Source: Pauljensenia sp.
GTDB taxonomy: Bacteria; Actinomycetota; Actinomycetes; Actinomycetales; Actinomycetaceae
Reading direction: 5' to 3'
Length of the DNA stretch: 14,030 bases
Assembly (NCBI GenBank): GCA_029983625.1
Contig: JASBZF010000041.1
Span: 1-14,030, forward strand
The position numbers and the translations under genes were made by a program. Below, piece after piece: positions 7,841-14,030 of this stretch. The number at the start of each line of letters is the position of its first letter. Position 1 is the stretch's first letter. The notes beneath the pieces were generated by a model that saw nothing but the letters and a program-made list of their open reading frames with translations, was not told the origin of the DNA and ran no database searches.

Positions 7841-7942
7841 GCCCCGCCCTCGTCCCACCAATGTCTTTACGTAGCGTCGCCCTCGTCACTTAAGACCGGG
7901 TCGCTGCGCACATACGTCAACCCACACGCTCACGAGGAACCG

Positions 7943-9244
7943 ATGGACGCCACCAACGATGCGCACCTGACTCAGGCCGAGCGCCTCGAAGCTCTGAAGG
8001 CCGCGATCTCTACGGAGACTTTTCCTGATTGGGTCGCCGAGTCGAACAACCATATTCACACCTGCTACTCCTTCAGTCCTTACACGCCAACGGAAGCCGC
8101 GTTGCGTGCCCGTCGTGCCGGACTGCGCGTCGTTGGCTCCGTGGATCACGATTCCATCGGAGCTGCCGCTGAAATGACTGCCGCTTGTCGTGCTCTCGGC
8201 ATGGGATCGGTCACGGGTTTTGAAATCCGGGCTTTGTTTGACCCGGATGGTCCTTTCGCGACCCGCAAGCTCAACAATCCTGACTCCGAGGGCGTTGCCT
8301 ACATGACCGTGCAGGGCGTTCCAGCTTCGGCGCGTGAAGCGGTTGCTCAGTGGCTTGCGCCGAAACGTGCCGCACGTCTGGAGCGGACCTTGAAGATGGC
8401 CGCAGCCGCAAATGAGATCCTGAAAGGGCTCGGCCTCGAGCCTTTTGATCCGCAGGCTGACATGGTCGCCATCTCTCAGTACGACAACGGTGGTGGCATC
8501 ACCGAACGTCATCTACTCGCGGCGATGGCAACTTCTCTTATTCGAGGTTTTGGCCGGGGGAGTAGCCTGGTCGAGGGCCTGGAAAAAATGGGGATTTCAA
8601 TTCCTCCTGCTCTGCGTGCCCCTCTTGCTGATGCCGATAACCCGCATCTCATGTTCGATCTTCTTGGTTTGCTCAAAGCTGAGTACCTGGATCGGATTTA
8701 TATTCAGCCCAGCGATGAGCTTCCGACAGCTGCGCAGGTCGTCGCTTTCGCTGATTCGATCGGTGCGATCGCCACTTACGCTTACCTTGGTGACGTGTCA
8801 GCTTCACCTACGGGGGATAAGAAGGCGGAGAAGTTTGAAGATGAGTATCTTGATGAGCTCTTCGAGAAACTGGAAGAACTTGGCCTGCGTGCTGTGACGT
8901 ACATGCCGCCGCGTAACACTCCTGCGCAACTTGCGCGTATCCACGAACTCGCGTTGAAACACGGGATGCTTGAGATTTCTGGTGTCGATATTAATCAGCC
9001 TCGCCAGCAGTTCAACTGTCCGGAGTTGCGCGCTCCCGAGTTTGCTGATTTGAACGAAGCAACCTGGGCAATGGTCGCCCATGAAGCGCTGAGTTCGATC
9101 GACCCTGAACTTCATCTGCTCGGCTCGGGACGCCTCAGCCCGGAACGCCTCGCTGAGCGCATCGCGGTCTACGCGCCCCTGGGGCGCGCGATCGCCGATG
9201 GCGCGGACTGTGCAGAACTCGCCGCAACGGCCCCGAAGGCTTGA
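7943..9244 (+). CDS. Divergent PHP-domain (polymerase and histidinol phosphatase) metal-dependent hydrolase
   Basis: A 433-residue protein whose N-terminal third is a PHP domain, a family of metal-dependent phosphoesterases. Visible metal-ligand motifs are HIHTCYSFSPYTP (H37, H39), SVDHDS (D68-H69-D70), GFEIRA (E94) and H190 in ITERHLL. Later motifs deviate: YAYLGDV (279-285) stands where a conserved His is usual, and GVDIN (347-351) has the Asp but not the following His. An acidic, helical stretch GDKKAEKFEDEYLDELFEKLEEL lies at 291-313. I prefer ATG 7943 with GAGGA at 7934-7938. The same frame stays open back to ATG 7790 through the poly-C run, giving a 484-residue form starting with a proline-rich tract, which is unlikely to be native. 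From its context it may dephosphorylate or hydrolyse a pathway intermediate; this is a guess. Confidence 0.75.
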   Translation: MDATNDAHLTQAERLEALKAAISTETFPDWVAESNNHIHTCYSFSPYTPTEAALRARRAGLRVVGSVDHDSIGAAAEMTAACRALGMGSVTGFEIRALFDPDGPFATRKLNNPDSEGVAYMTVQGVPASAREAVAQWLAPKRAARLERTLKMAAAANEILKGLGLEPFDPQADMVAISQYDNGGGITERHLLAAMATSLIRGFGRGSSLVEGLEKMGISIPPALRAPLADADNPHLMFDLLGLLKAEYLDRIYIQPSDELPTAAQVVAFADSIGAIATYAYLGDVSASPTGDKKAEKFEDEYLDELFEKLEELGLRAVTYMPPRNTPAQLARIHELALKHGMLEISGVDINQPRQQFNCPELRAPEFADLNEATWAMVAHEALSSIDPELHLLGSGRLSPERLAERIAVYAPLGRAIADGADCAELAATAPKA

Positions 9245-9303
9245 GCGGTCATTTACCGTATTCTGGCCGATTTTCCTATCTGCCCGTCATGGAAGGACAC
9301 ATC

Positions 9304-10320
9304 ATGACTCACGCGCCCCTCCTGAGGGGACTTTTCCTGGGTGCTCTTGCGCGCCCGGTGATTGTCCGTGCAACACAGGCACCCGCAACTATTGATCTCG
9401 GTGACGATCCGCGTGCCATTGATCCGATGTCTGTGACTCGGATCGATCTGCCCGCCGTTGTTTCCGTCGGAGGTGAAACCTACGAGGTGAACGCAACAGC
9501 GACTTCGGATCGCGCGATTGCTGGTCGCGTCGCCCTCGTCACCGGAGGTGCGCAGGGTTTTGGCGCTGAAATCGCTAAGGGACTCATCGATCAGGGTTGC
9601 TTCGTCTACATCGCTGACCTCAATGCCGAGGGCGCGAGTGCAAAGGCAGCTGAACTCGGTGAGCTTGCTCACCCGATTGCCGTTAATGTGGCCGATGAGG
9701 ATTCGGTTGCAGCAATGGTGGAAGAGGTCGAGCGCGTCACGGGCGGTCTTGATCTTGTTGTCTCAAACGCAGGTATCGTGCGTGCGGGTTCCGTCCTTGA
9801 ACAGGACACCGCTGCTTTCCGACTGTCTACCGACATTAACTATGTTGCTTTCTTCCTCGTGACGAAGCATCTTGGTGGTCTCTTGGCTCGCCAGTATGAG
9901 ACTTCAGGAGGATGGCTGACCGACATCATTCAGATCAACTCGAAATCTGGACTTGTCGGTTCGAATAAGAATGCCGCTTACGCGGGTTCAAAGTTTGGTG
10001 GTATCGGACTGGTTCAGTCTTTCGCCCTCGAACTTGTCGAACATGGCGTAAAAGTGAATGCAATCTGTCCGGGTAACTTCTACGACGGTCCTTTGTGGTC
10101 TGATCCGGAGAAGGGCCTTTTCGTCCAGTACCTCAAGTCAGGCAAAGTTCCTGGCGCAACAACTGTCGAAGAGGTGAAGGAGGCTTATGTCTCGAAGGTC
10201 CCGATGCGTCGTGGCGCGAACGGAGTGGATGTACTCCGCGCGATTTTCTACCTCGTCGAGCAAGCATATGAGACCGGACAGGCTCTGCCGGTGACCGGCG
10301 GCCAGGTCATGCTCAACTAA
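9304..10320 (+). CDS. SDR-family oxidoreductase, sorbitol-6-phosphate 2-dehydrogenase-like
   Basis: A 338-residue classical short-chain dehydrogenase that interconverts a polyol (phosphate) and a ketose using NAD(H). The cofactor motif TGGAQGFG is at 80-87, Asp105 in YIADLN favours NAD over NADP, and NAG is at 155-157. The catalytic set is S213, Y226 and K230 (YAGSK). The C-terminal region NAICPGNFYDGPLW...VPMRRG...TGQALPVTGGQVM resembles SrlD-type sorbitol-6-phosphate dehydrogenases. A 73-residue extension precedes the Rossmann fold; classical SDRs normally begin within about 10 residues of it. ATG 9304 is chosen for the GGAAGGA site at 9291-9297, 6 nt upstream; ATG 9427 would shorten the extension but lacks a ribosome site. 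It begins 59 bp after the PHP gene in the same operon. The substrate is inferred. Confidence 0.87.
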   Translation: MTHAPLLRGLFLGALARPVIVRATQAPATIDLGDDPRAIDPMSVTRIDLPAVVSVGGETYEVNATATSDRAIAGRVALVTGGAQGFGAEIAKGLIDQGCFVYIADLNAEGASAKAAELGELAHPIAVNVADEDSVAAMVEEVERVTGGLDLVVSNAGIVRAGSVLEQDTAAFRLSTDINYVAFFLVTKHLGGLLARQYETSGGWLTDIIQINSKSGLVGSNKNAAYAGSKFGGIGLVQSFALELVEHGVKVNAICPGNFYDGPLWSDPEKGLFVQYLKSGKVPGATTVEEVKEAYVSKVPMRRGANGVDVLRAIFYLVEQAYETGQALPVTGGQVMLN

Positions 10321-10327
10321 TGTTCGA

Positions 10328-10351
10328 GCGTCGCCCACCACTGGGCGGCGC
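10328..10351 (+). other. Intercistronic hairpin between the SDR and zinc dehydrogenase genes
   Basis: GCGTCGCCCA (10328-10337) pairs with TGGGCGGCGC (10342-10351): ten pairs including one T-G wobble, with a CCAC loop, starting 7 bp after the SDR stop. No U-tract follows, so it probably stabilises the upstream mRNA or tunes expression of the next gene rather than terminating transcription. Confidence 0.55.
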
Positions 10352-10399
10352 GCACCCTCTAGGCGAAACCGCCCCCATTCTCTAAGCGAAGGACGCGAC

Positions 10400-12009
10400 A
10401 TGCCCACCTATCCTGAATCACAGTACGCAATCCAGATCGTCGGCAAAGATGAGTTCATCGTCAACGATCACAAACCCATCGATCCGGTCGGTCCGTATCA
10501 GATGATGCTCGAGGTCGAGGCTTGCGGTATCTGTTTCTCCGATACGAAGCTCCTCCACCAGTTTGATTCACATCCGCGCAAGTCGGAAGTGATCGCAGGT
10601 ATTGATCTTGATGCACTCGCTGAGATTCCCGGTTATCGTCCGGGAACCCAGCCGACAACCCCCGGACATGAGCCGGTTGCGCGCATCGTTGAGGTCGGCG
10701 AGAAAGTCACGCACTTTAAAGTCGGTGACCGCGTTCTCGTCCAGGCAGACTGGAAGCATCTGCGGACCGCGAAGTCGAATGGGGCTTTTGGTTACAACTT
10801 CGATGGTGCTCTTGAAGAGTTCGTCGTTGTTGACGAGCGCTGCGTGGTATCCCCCGAGGGTGAGGAGTTCCTTATTCACGTGAGCGATGGGCCTTCGGCT
10901 GCGGCTGTTGGTCTCATTGAACCTTGGGCGACGGTCGAAGGTTCTTACGCTTGGGCTGAACGCAATCATATCGCCGAGGGGGGAGCGCTCCTTGTTGTGG
11001 GTGAGGGGTCGATCGATTCTTTGACCGGCGACCATACTCCTGCATCGGTGGAGTATGTCGCGGCTTCCGTGGAGGCACTTGAGGCCCTGGAAGGGCAGAC
11101 TTTCGATGACATCGTTGTGTTCAGCGCTGTTCCTGAGGTCATTGAAAAAGCTGCGCTGCTGCTCGGAACTCGCGCGGTGATGTGTGTGGTGCTCGGCAAG
11201 AGAAGATTGCCCGGAAGGTGTCTTTGGACATTGGGCGTGTCCACTATGACTTCATCCGTTTCTGCGGCACAACGGGTACTGACCCGGCTGAGGGTTATGC
11301 GTGGATTCCTGCTAACGGTGATCTGCGTGAGAATGACAAGTGTGCGTTCATCGGTGCTGCGGGCCCGATGGGTGTGATGCACACGATGCGTGCTGTTACT
11401 TCGGGTGTTCCGGGGCTCAGCGTGGTGGGCACCGACCTTTCGGATGAGCGCCTTGAAAACTTGAAGAAGGTTGTGGGTCCGACTGCTGAGAAGAACGGTG
11501 TTCCGCTTGAGATCCTGAACACTTCGACGACTCCTCTTGAGTACGGCTACACCTACGTGACGTGCCTTGTGCCTGTGCCGCCGCTTGTCTCCCAGGCTGT
11601 CGATATGTGTGCCGAGGGCGCGATCCTCAACGCTTTCGCGGGTATTCCTGCGGGGACTTTCGCTGATTTCGACCTTCAGGGAATTATCGAGCGGAGAATC
11701 TTCATGCTCGGCACTTCCGGTTCGGATGTGTCCGACATGCGCACGGTTCTGCGCAAGATTGAAGCGGGAATAATCGACACGACGATTTCCCTCTGGGCGG
11801 TCACCGGCATGGCGGGTTTCGGCGATGCGATGAAAGCTGTGATGGATCGGACTTCGGGCGGCAAGATCATGGTCTTCCCGAAGCTCCGCGAGCTTGGTCT
11901 TACTCCGGTGAGTGAGCTTTCTGAAAAGTTCCCGGAGGTTGCGTCGAAGCTGGAGAACGGTCTGTGGACCAAGGCCAGTGAGGAGACGTTACTCGCGACT
12001 GCGAAGTGA
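10400..12009 (+). pseudogene. Zinc-type medium-chain alcohol/polyol dehydrogenase, one-base frameshift, with tandem Rossmann segments
   Basis: Two overlapping frames (10400-11377 and 11182-12009) encode one protein of about 536 residues if a single base is restored near 11198. Reading GGC-AAA-GAG instead of GGC-AAG-AGA gives the smooth join LGKEKIARKV. The N-terminal GroES-like domain has zinc ligands C42 (ACGICFSD), H90/E91 (PGHEP) and E174 (IEPW); the structural four-cysteine lobe is absent, as in sorbitol-dehydrogenase-like members. A degenerate Rossmann segment (about 192-295, ending FCGTTGTD) precedes a complete one with GAAGPMG (319-325) and a matching end (LGTSGSD). At 536 residues it is far above the usual 340-420. 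A GAAGGA site at 10388-10393 supports ATG 10400. It is the last gene of the operon. The frameshift may be a real inactivation, a sequencing error, or programmed; a single missing A is the simplest explanation. Confidence 0.8.
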
Positions 12010-12038
12010 ATGTAATCCTCTGCACTTTTCATGGCTTT

Positions 12039-12070
12039 CGGCCCCGCCCTCGTCAAAGAGGACGGGGCCG
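12039..12070 (+). terminator. Terminator hairpin at the end of the dehydrogenase operon
   Basis: CGGCCCCG (12039-12046) pairs with CGGGGCCG (12063-12070), and after one C/A mismatch CCTC (12048-12051) pairs with GAGG (12058-12061), around loop GTCAAA. A T-containing tail (ATTCCTTGGTCTTT) follows on the + strand. It lies 29 bp after the zinc dehydrogenase stop, between convergent genes, so it may act in both directions. Confidence 0.75.
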
Positions 12071-12323
12071 ATTCCTTGGTCTTTCACTCTTTGAGTCTTG
12101 CATTCTTTGGCTCTTCCACTGGTGAATCCCGTCCCTGGTGTGCGCGAAGGCTGAGGCGCGCATAGGTCATGTGCGCGTGCCGTTCCTGCACTCCGCTCAG
12201 TTCCTGCAAGTCGCGTAGATCTTCTGGAATCCGCGCTGATCTTGGAAGCTGCGCAAAGACTGCGGTGAGCACACGATACGGAAAAGTGTGCGGGTCAGTG
12301 CTGCGTGTCCCCCCTTTTTTGGG
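12071..12323. other. Convergent intergenic region without a supported gene
   Basis: About 250 bp between the operon terminator and the symporter stop codon. A 62-codon - strand frame (12084-12272) has no ribosome site and no recognisable protein pattern, and I do not call it. CGCGCA (12157-12162) and TGCGCG (12172-12177) could form a small hairpin, without a U-tract. Nothing else stands out. Confidence 0.6.
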
Positions 12324-13766
12324 TCACTGCCAGTAGTCGAGTTTGTCTGTGATACCGATATCTGCCGAGTGGAATATCGGGTCTTTTCCTTCGAGACGCT
12401 GCTTGGCGTAGTCCTCGGCAGCGTCGAAAGCTTTCTGACCGAGAATAAGAATGACGGGCAGATTGATGAGCGCCATAAGACCCATGAGGATGTCTCCGAT
12501 GTTCCAGGCGAGGGAAAACTCAAGGAGGGCGCCGCCGAACACGAGGATTGCGGCGATACTGCGGAAAATTTGAAGCGCCCAGATCGGAGTTTGGCGTTTC
12601 CCGACGAGGAATCGGAGGTTGACTTCGGCGTAGTAGAAGTTGCCGATGATCGTCGTGAACCCGAAGAGGAGCAGAGCAAAGGATGTGAAGGGCAGGGCGA
12701 ATCCACCCAGAGCTGTTGACATAGCTTGTGCGACGAGAGGGGCACCTGTGAGAGTGTCACCGTCTGGAAGCTGGGCAGACAGCACAACGAAGGCTGTGAT
12801 TGTGCAGATCACCATCGTGTCGATGAAGACGGACAGCATCTGGACGAGCCCTTGCTTGACCGGGTGAGAAACTGAGGCGGTGGCTGCGGCGTTTGGTGCG
12901 GAACCGACACCGGCTTCGTTGGAGTAGAGGCCACGTTTGATTCCGTGCATCATGGCAGAGCCTGCGAAGCCGCCAAAGATTGCGCGGAAGTCGAAAGCAG
13001 AGCTGAAGATGTGGCTGAACATTGACGGAATGTTCTGGTAGTTGAAGGCGATCACGATCAGACCTGCGATCAGGTAGAGGATGGCCATGATCGGAACGAG
13101 AACGCCTGCGACCTTTGTGAGGCGGCGGGTGCCTCCAAAAATAGAGATCGCCATTGCGAGGGCAAGCAGGGCTCCGAGGGCGTAGGGGGTCCATGAGCTC
13201 TGGAACCAGGAGTATTGACTGAATGCTTCGACGACGTTGAAGGCGGCAAGCATGTTGAATCCGCCCATGTACGTCAGGATGAGGGCGATGGCGAATATGA
13301 CTGCAAGCCAGCGTTGTTTGAGGGCAATTTGGATGTAGTAGGCCGGGCCGCCGATGGAGTGATCGTCTTTGGTGTGTCCGCGTTTTTTGTAGATCTGGGC
13401 AAGTGTGGATTCGACGAAGGCGGAAGCGCCGCCGAGGGTTGCGATGACCCACATCCAGAATACGGCGCCTGCATCACCCAGTGCGATGGCGGTTCCCACC
13501 CCTGCGATGTTGCCCACACCGACGCGCGATGCGGTGGAAACCATGAGGGCGCGGAAGGAGGAGACTTCGTCTTTTTCGTGAGGTGGTTCGCTGACGACCC
13601 GGAGAGCTTCGCGGAACATTCGCAGTGGCAGGGCGCGCGAACGAATGAAGAAGTAGAGTCCTGCGCCGATGAGCAGGGCGATGAGGATGTAGCCATAGAG
13701 GGCGTTAGAGACGAGGTTGAGGTAGTCGTTGATGATGTCGCTGAGGGTTTTTGTTTCCGAAGACAT
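12324..13766 (-). CDS. Sodium:alanine/glycine symporter (AGCS family)
   Basis: A 480-residue integral membrane protein with about 10-11 hydrophobic helices, expected to import alanine or glycine with Na+ (sometimes H+). Family signatures are intact: ASRVGVGNIAGVGTAIALGD (80-99) matches the AGCS N-terminal Na+ site motif, GGPAYYI lies at 139-145, and KRGLYSNEAGVGSAPNAAA (277-295) matches the conserved central motif. The C-terminal tail of about 35 residues is hydrophilic. The length is normal. The start at ATG (13766 to 13764) has a weak purine-rich site AAGAGAT (13778 to 13772 on the - strand). It is transcribed towards the dehydrogenase operon and is probably unrelated to it. A repeated 10-bp motif upstream suggests repressor control. 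Whether alanine, glycine or another small amino acid is preferred cannot be told. Confidence 0.93.
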   Translation of the reverse strand: MSSETKTLSDIINDYLNLVSNALYGYILIALLIGAGLYFFIRSRALPLRMFREALRVVSEPPHEKDEVSSFRALMVSTASRVGVGNIAGVGTAIALGDAGAVFWMWVIATLGGASAFVESTLAQIYKKRGHTKDDHSIGGPAYYIQIALKQRWLAVIFAIALILTYMGGFNMLAAFNVVEAFSQYSWFQSSWTPYALGALLALAMAISIFGGTRRLTKVAGVLVPIMAILYLIAGLIVIAFNYQNIPSMFSHIFSSAFDFRAIFGGFAGSAMMHGIKRGLYSNEAGVGSAPNAAATASVSHPVKQGLVQMLSVFIDTMVICTITAFVVLSAQLPDGDTLTGAPLVAQAMSTALGGFALPFTSFALLLFGFTTIIGNFYYAEVNLRFLVGKRQTPIWALQIFRSIAAILVFGGALLEFSLAWNIGDILMGLMALINLPVILILGQKAFDAAEDYAKQRLEGKDPIFHSADIGITDKLDYWQ

Positions 13767-13826
13767 GGCTTATCTCTTGGTTGATCTCTTGACTGCAGAT
13801 GGGAGTCGCTAGAACTATGGCGACGA

Positions 13827-13865
13827 TGACCATTCCACTGTAGCGGAATGGTCAAGGAATGGTCA
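13827..13865. promoter_or_regulatory. Three-copy operator-like array upstream of the symporter
   Basis: TGACCATTCC at 13827-13836 is an exact inverted match of GGAATGGTCA at 13845-13854 across an 8-bp spacer, and GGAATGGTCA occurs again at 13856-13865, exactly 11 bp after the second copy. Three perfect 10-bp copies with about one-helical-turn spacing, 61-99 bp before the symporter start, strongly suggest binding sites for a dimeric regulator that is not encoded in the window. Confidence 0.7.
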
Positions 13866-13883
13866 TGTCTTTCTGCTCTGCTG

Positions 13884-13889
13884 GTTATA
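13884..13889 (-). promoter_or_regulatory. Weak -10-like box for the symporter gene
   Basis: On the - strand TATAAC (13889 to 13884) resembles a -10 box, lying about 120 bp before the ATG and just upstream of the operator-like array, so a bound repressor would block initiation. No convincing -35 box is visible upstream; only an A-rich stretch is. Confidence 0.25.
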
Positions 13890-13960
13890 GATGCTTTTCT
13901 TTTTTGTCTTTTCCATTGCCGAGGGCGGCGCTCGGTGCTGTTTGAGTGTGGTGTTGCGGT

Positions 13961-13984
13961 GGGTGTGGGTTGTGGGTGTGGGGG
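13961..13984 (+). other. Potential G-quadruplex
   Basis: Four G-runs, GGG (13961-13963), GGG (13967-13969), GGG (13974-13976) and GGGGG (13980-13984), are separated by loops TGT, TTGT and TGT. This fits the standard G3+N1-7 consensus. It lies about 195-220 bp upstream of the symporter start, with the G-rich strand being the non-template strand for + transcription. Formation is predicted from sequence only. Confidence 0.6.
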
Positions 13985-14030
13985 TGGTGATGTTTTTGTG
14001 CTGGCTTTGATCAAGTGAGCTTCGTGTTTG

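Larger units (their letters stand above)
13866..14030. other. Upstream region of the symporter, no gene seen
   Basis: This stretch is pyrimidine-rich (T-rich at about 13893-13912) and then GT-rich to the window end. CCGAG (13919-13923) and CTCGG (13931-13935) could form a short hairpin. The open frames across it are read from simple GT/CA-rich sequence and are not credible genes. It includes the G-quadruplex candidate. Confidence 0.5.

Noticed and set aside
7790..7942. Upstream extension of the PHP gene starting at ATG 7790, overlapping the E1 stop
   Set aside because: It has no ribosome site other than coupling and would add a poly-proline tract encoded by the C run, while ATG 7943 has a good GAGGA site. 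It is kept only as part of the switch hypothesis.
10321..10399. Hairpin at 10328-10351 as a transcription terminator
   Set aside because: There is no U-tract, and the next gene follows with a proper ribosome site in the same direction; an intercistronic hairpin is more likely.
12084..12272. 62-codon frame on the - strand downstream of the symporter
   Set aside because: The start codon is weak (GTG), no ribosome site is visible, and the composition is unlike a recognisable protein. It cannot be supported.
13215..13784. 189-codon frame on the + strand opposite the symporter
   Set aside because: The Asp/Glu/Gly-rich product is the antisense image of hydrophobic membrane helices and not a gene.
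13274..14014. 246-codon frame on the - strand across the symporter start and the GT-rich end
   Set aside because: The Pro/Ser/Thr-rich product comes from simple-sequence DNA and a shifted frame of the symporter.
1..14030. CRISPR arrays, tRNA or rRNA genes, insertion sequences
   Set aside because: No regularly spaced direct repeats, no RNA gene signatures and no transposase or terminal inverted repeats were seen.

Overview
The window reads as the chromosome of a mid-to-high-GC actinobacterium. Codons favour C/G in third position, Shine-Dalgarno sites are short and purine-rich, and the protein families are typical of Actinomycetaceae-like organisms. That placement is an inference from style, not a database match. 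Ten genes are visible. Nine lie on the + strand in two consecutive sugar-catabolism blocks, and one transporter faces them on the - strand.

Block 1 (1-1671): the 3' end of a rhamnulokinase-like FGGY kinase overlaps a LacI-family regulator, which is followed by a FucU-type sugar mutarotase. It looks like the tail of an operon for a deoxy sugar or a related sugar. A candidate terminator and promoter sit at 1695-1761.

Block 2 (1819-12009): a DeoR-family, sugar-phosphate-sensing regulator heads a tight operon. The order is lipoyl acyltransferase E2, dihydrolipoamide dehydrogenase E3, a single-chain E1 (alpha and beta fused, 816 aa), a divergent PHP-domain protein, a sorbitol-6-phosphate-dehydrogenase-like SDR, and an unusually long zinc-type medium-chain dehydrogenase. 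The last gene carries a one-base frameshift near 11198 and appears to contain two tandem Rossmann segments. The operon therefore joins a complete thiamine-diphosphate/lipoate/FAD dehydrogenase complex to two polyol or sugar dehydrogenases under a sugar-type repressor. One plausible reading is that the SDR and the zinc dehydrogenase oxidise a sugar or polyol (phosphate) to a 2-oxo acid or acyloin, which the E1-E2-E3 complex cleaves to an acyl-CoA; the substrate cannot be read from the sequence. A 23-base run of C lies between the E1 and PHP genes, inside hairpin-forming sequence, and is a candidate length-variable switch or an assembly artefact. A strong hairpin (12039-12070) ends the operon.

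Block 3 (12324-14030): a sodium:alanine/glycine symporter (AGCS family) on the - strand converges on the operon. Its upstream region holds three copies of a 10-bp motif in operator-like geometry, a weak promoter, and a G-rich stretch that fits the G-quadruplex consensus.
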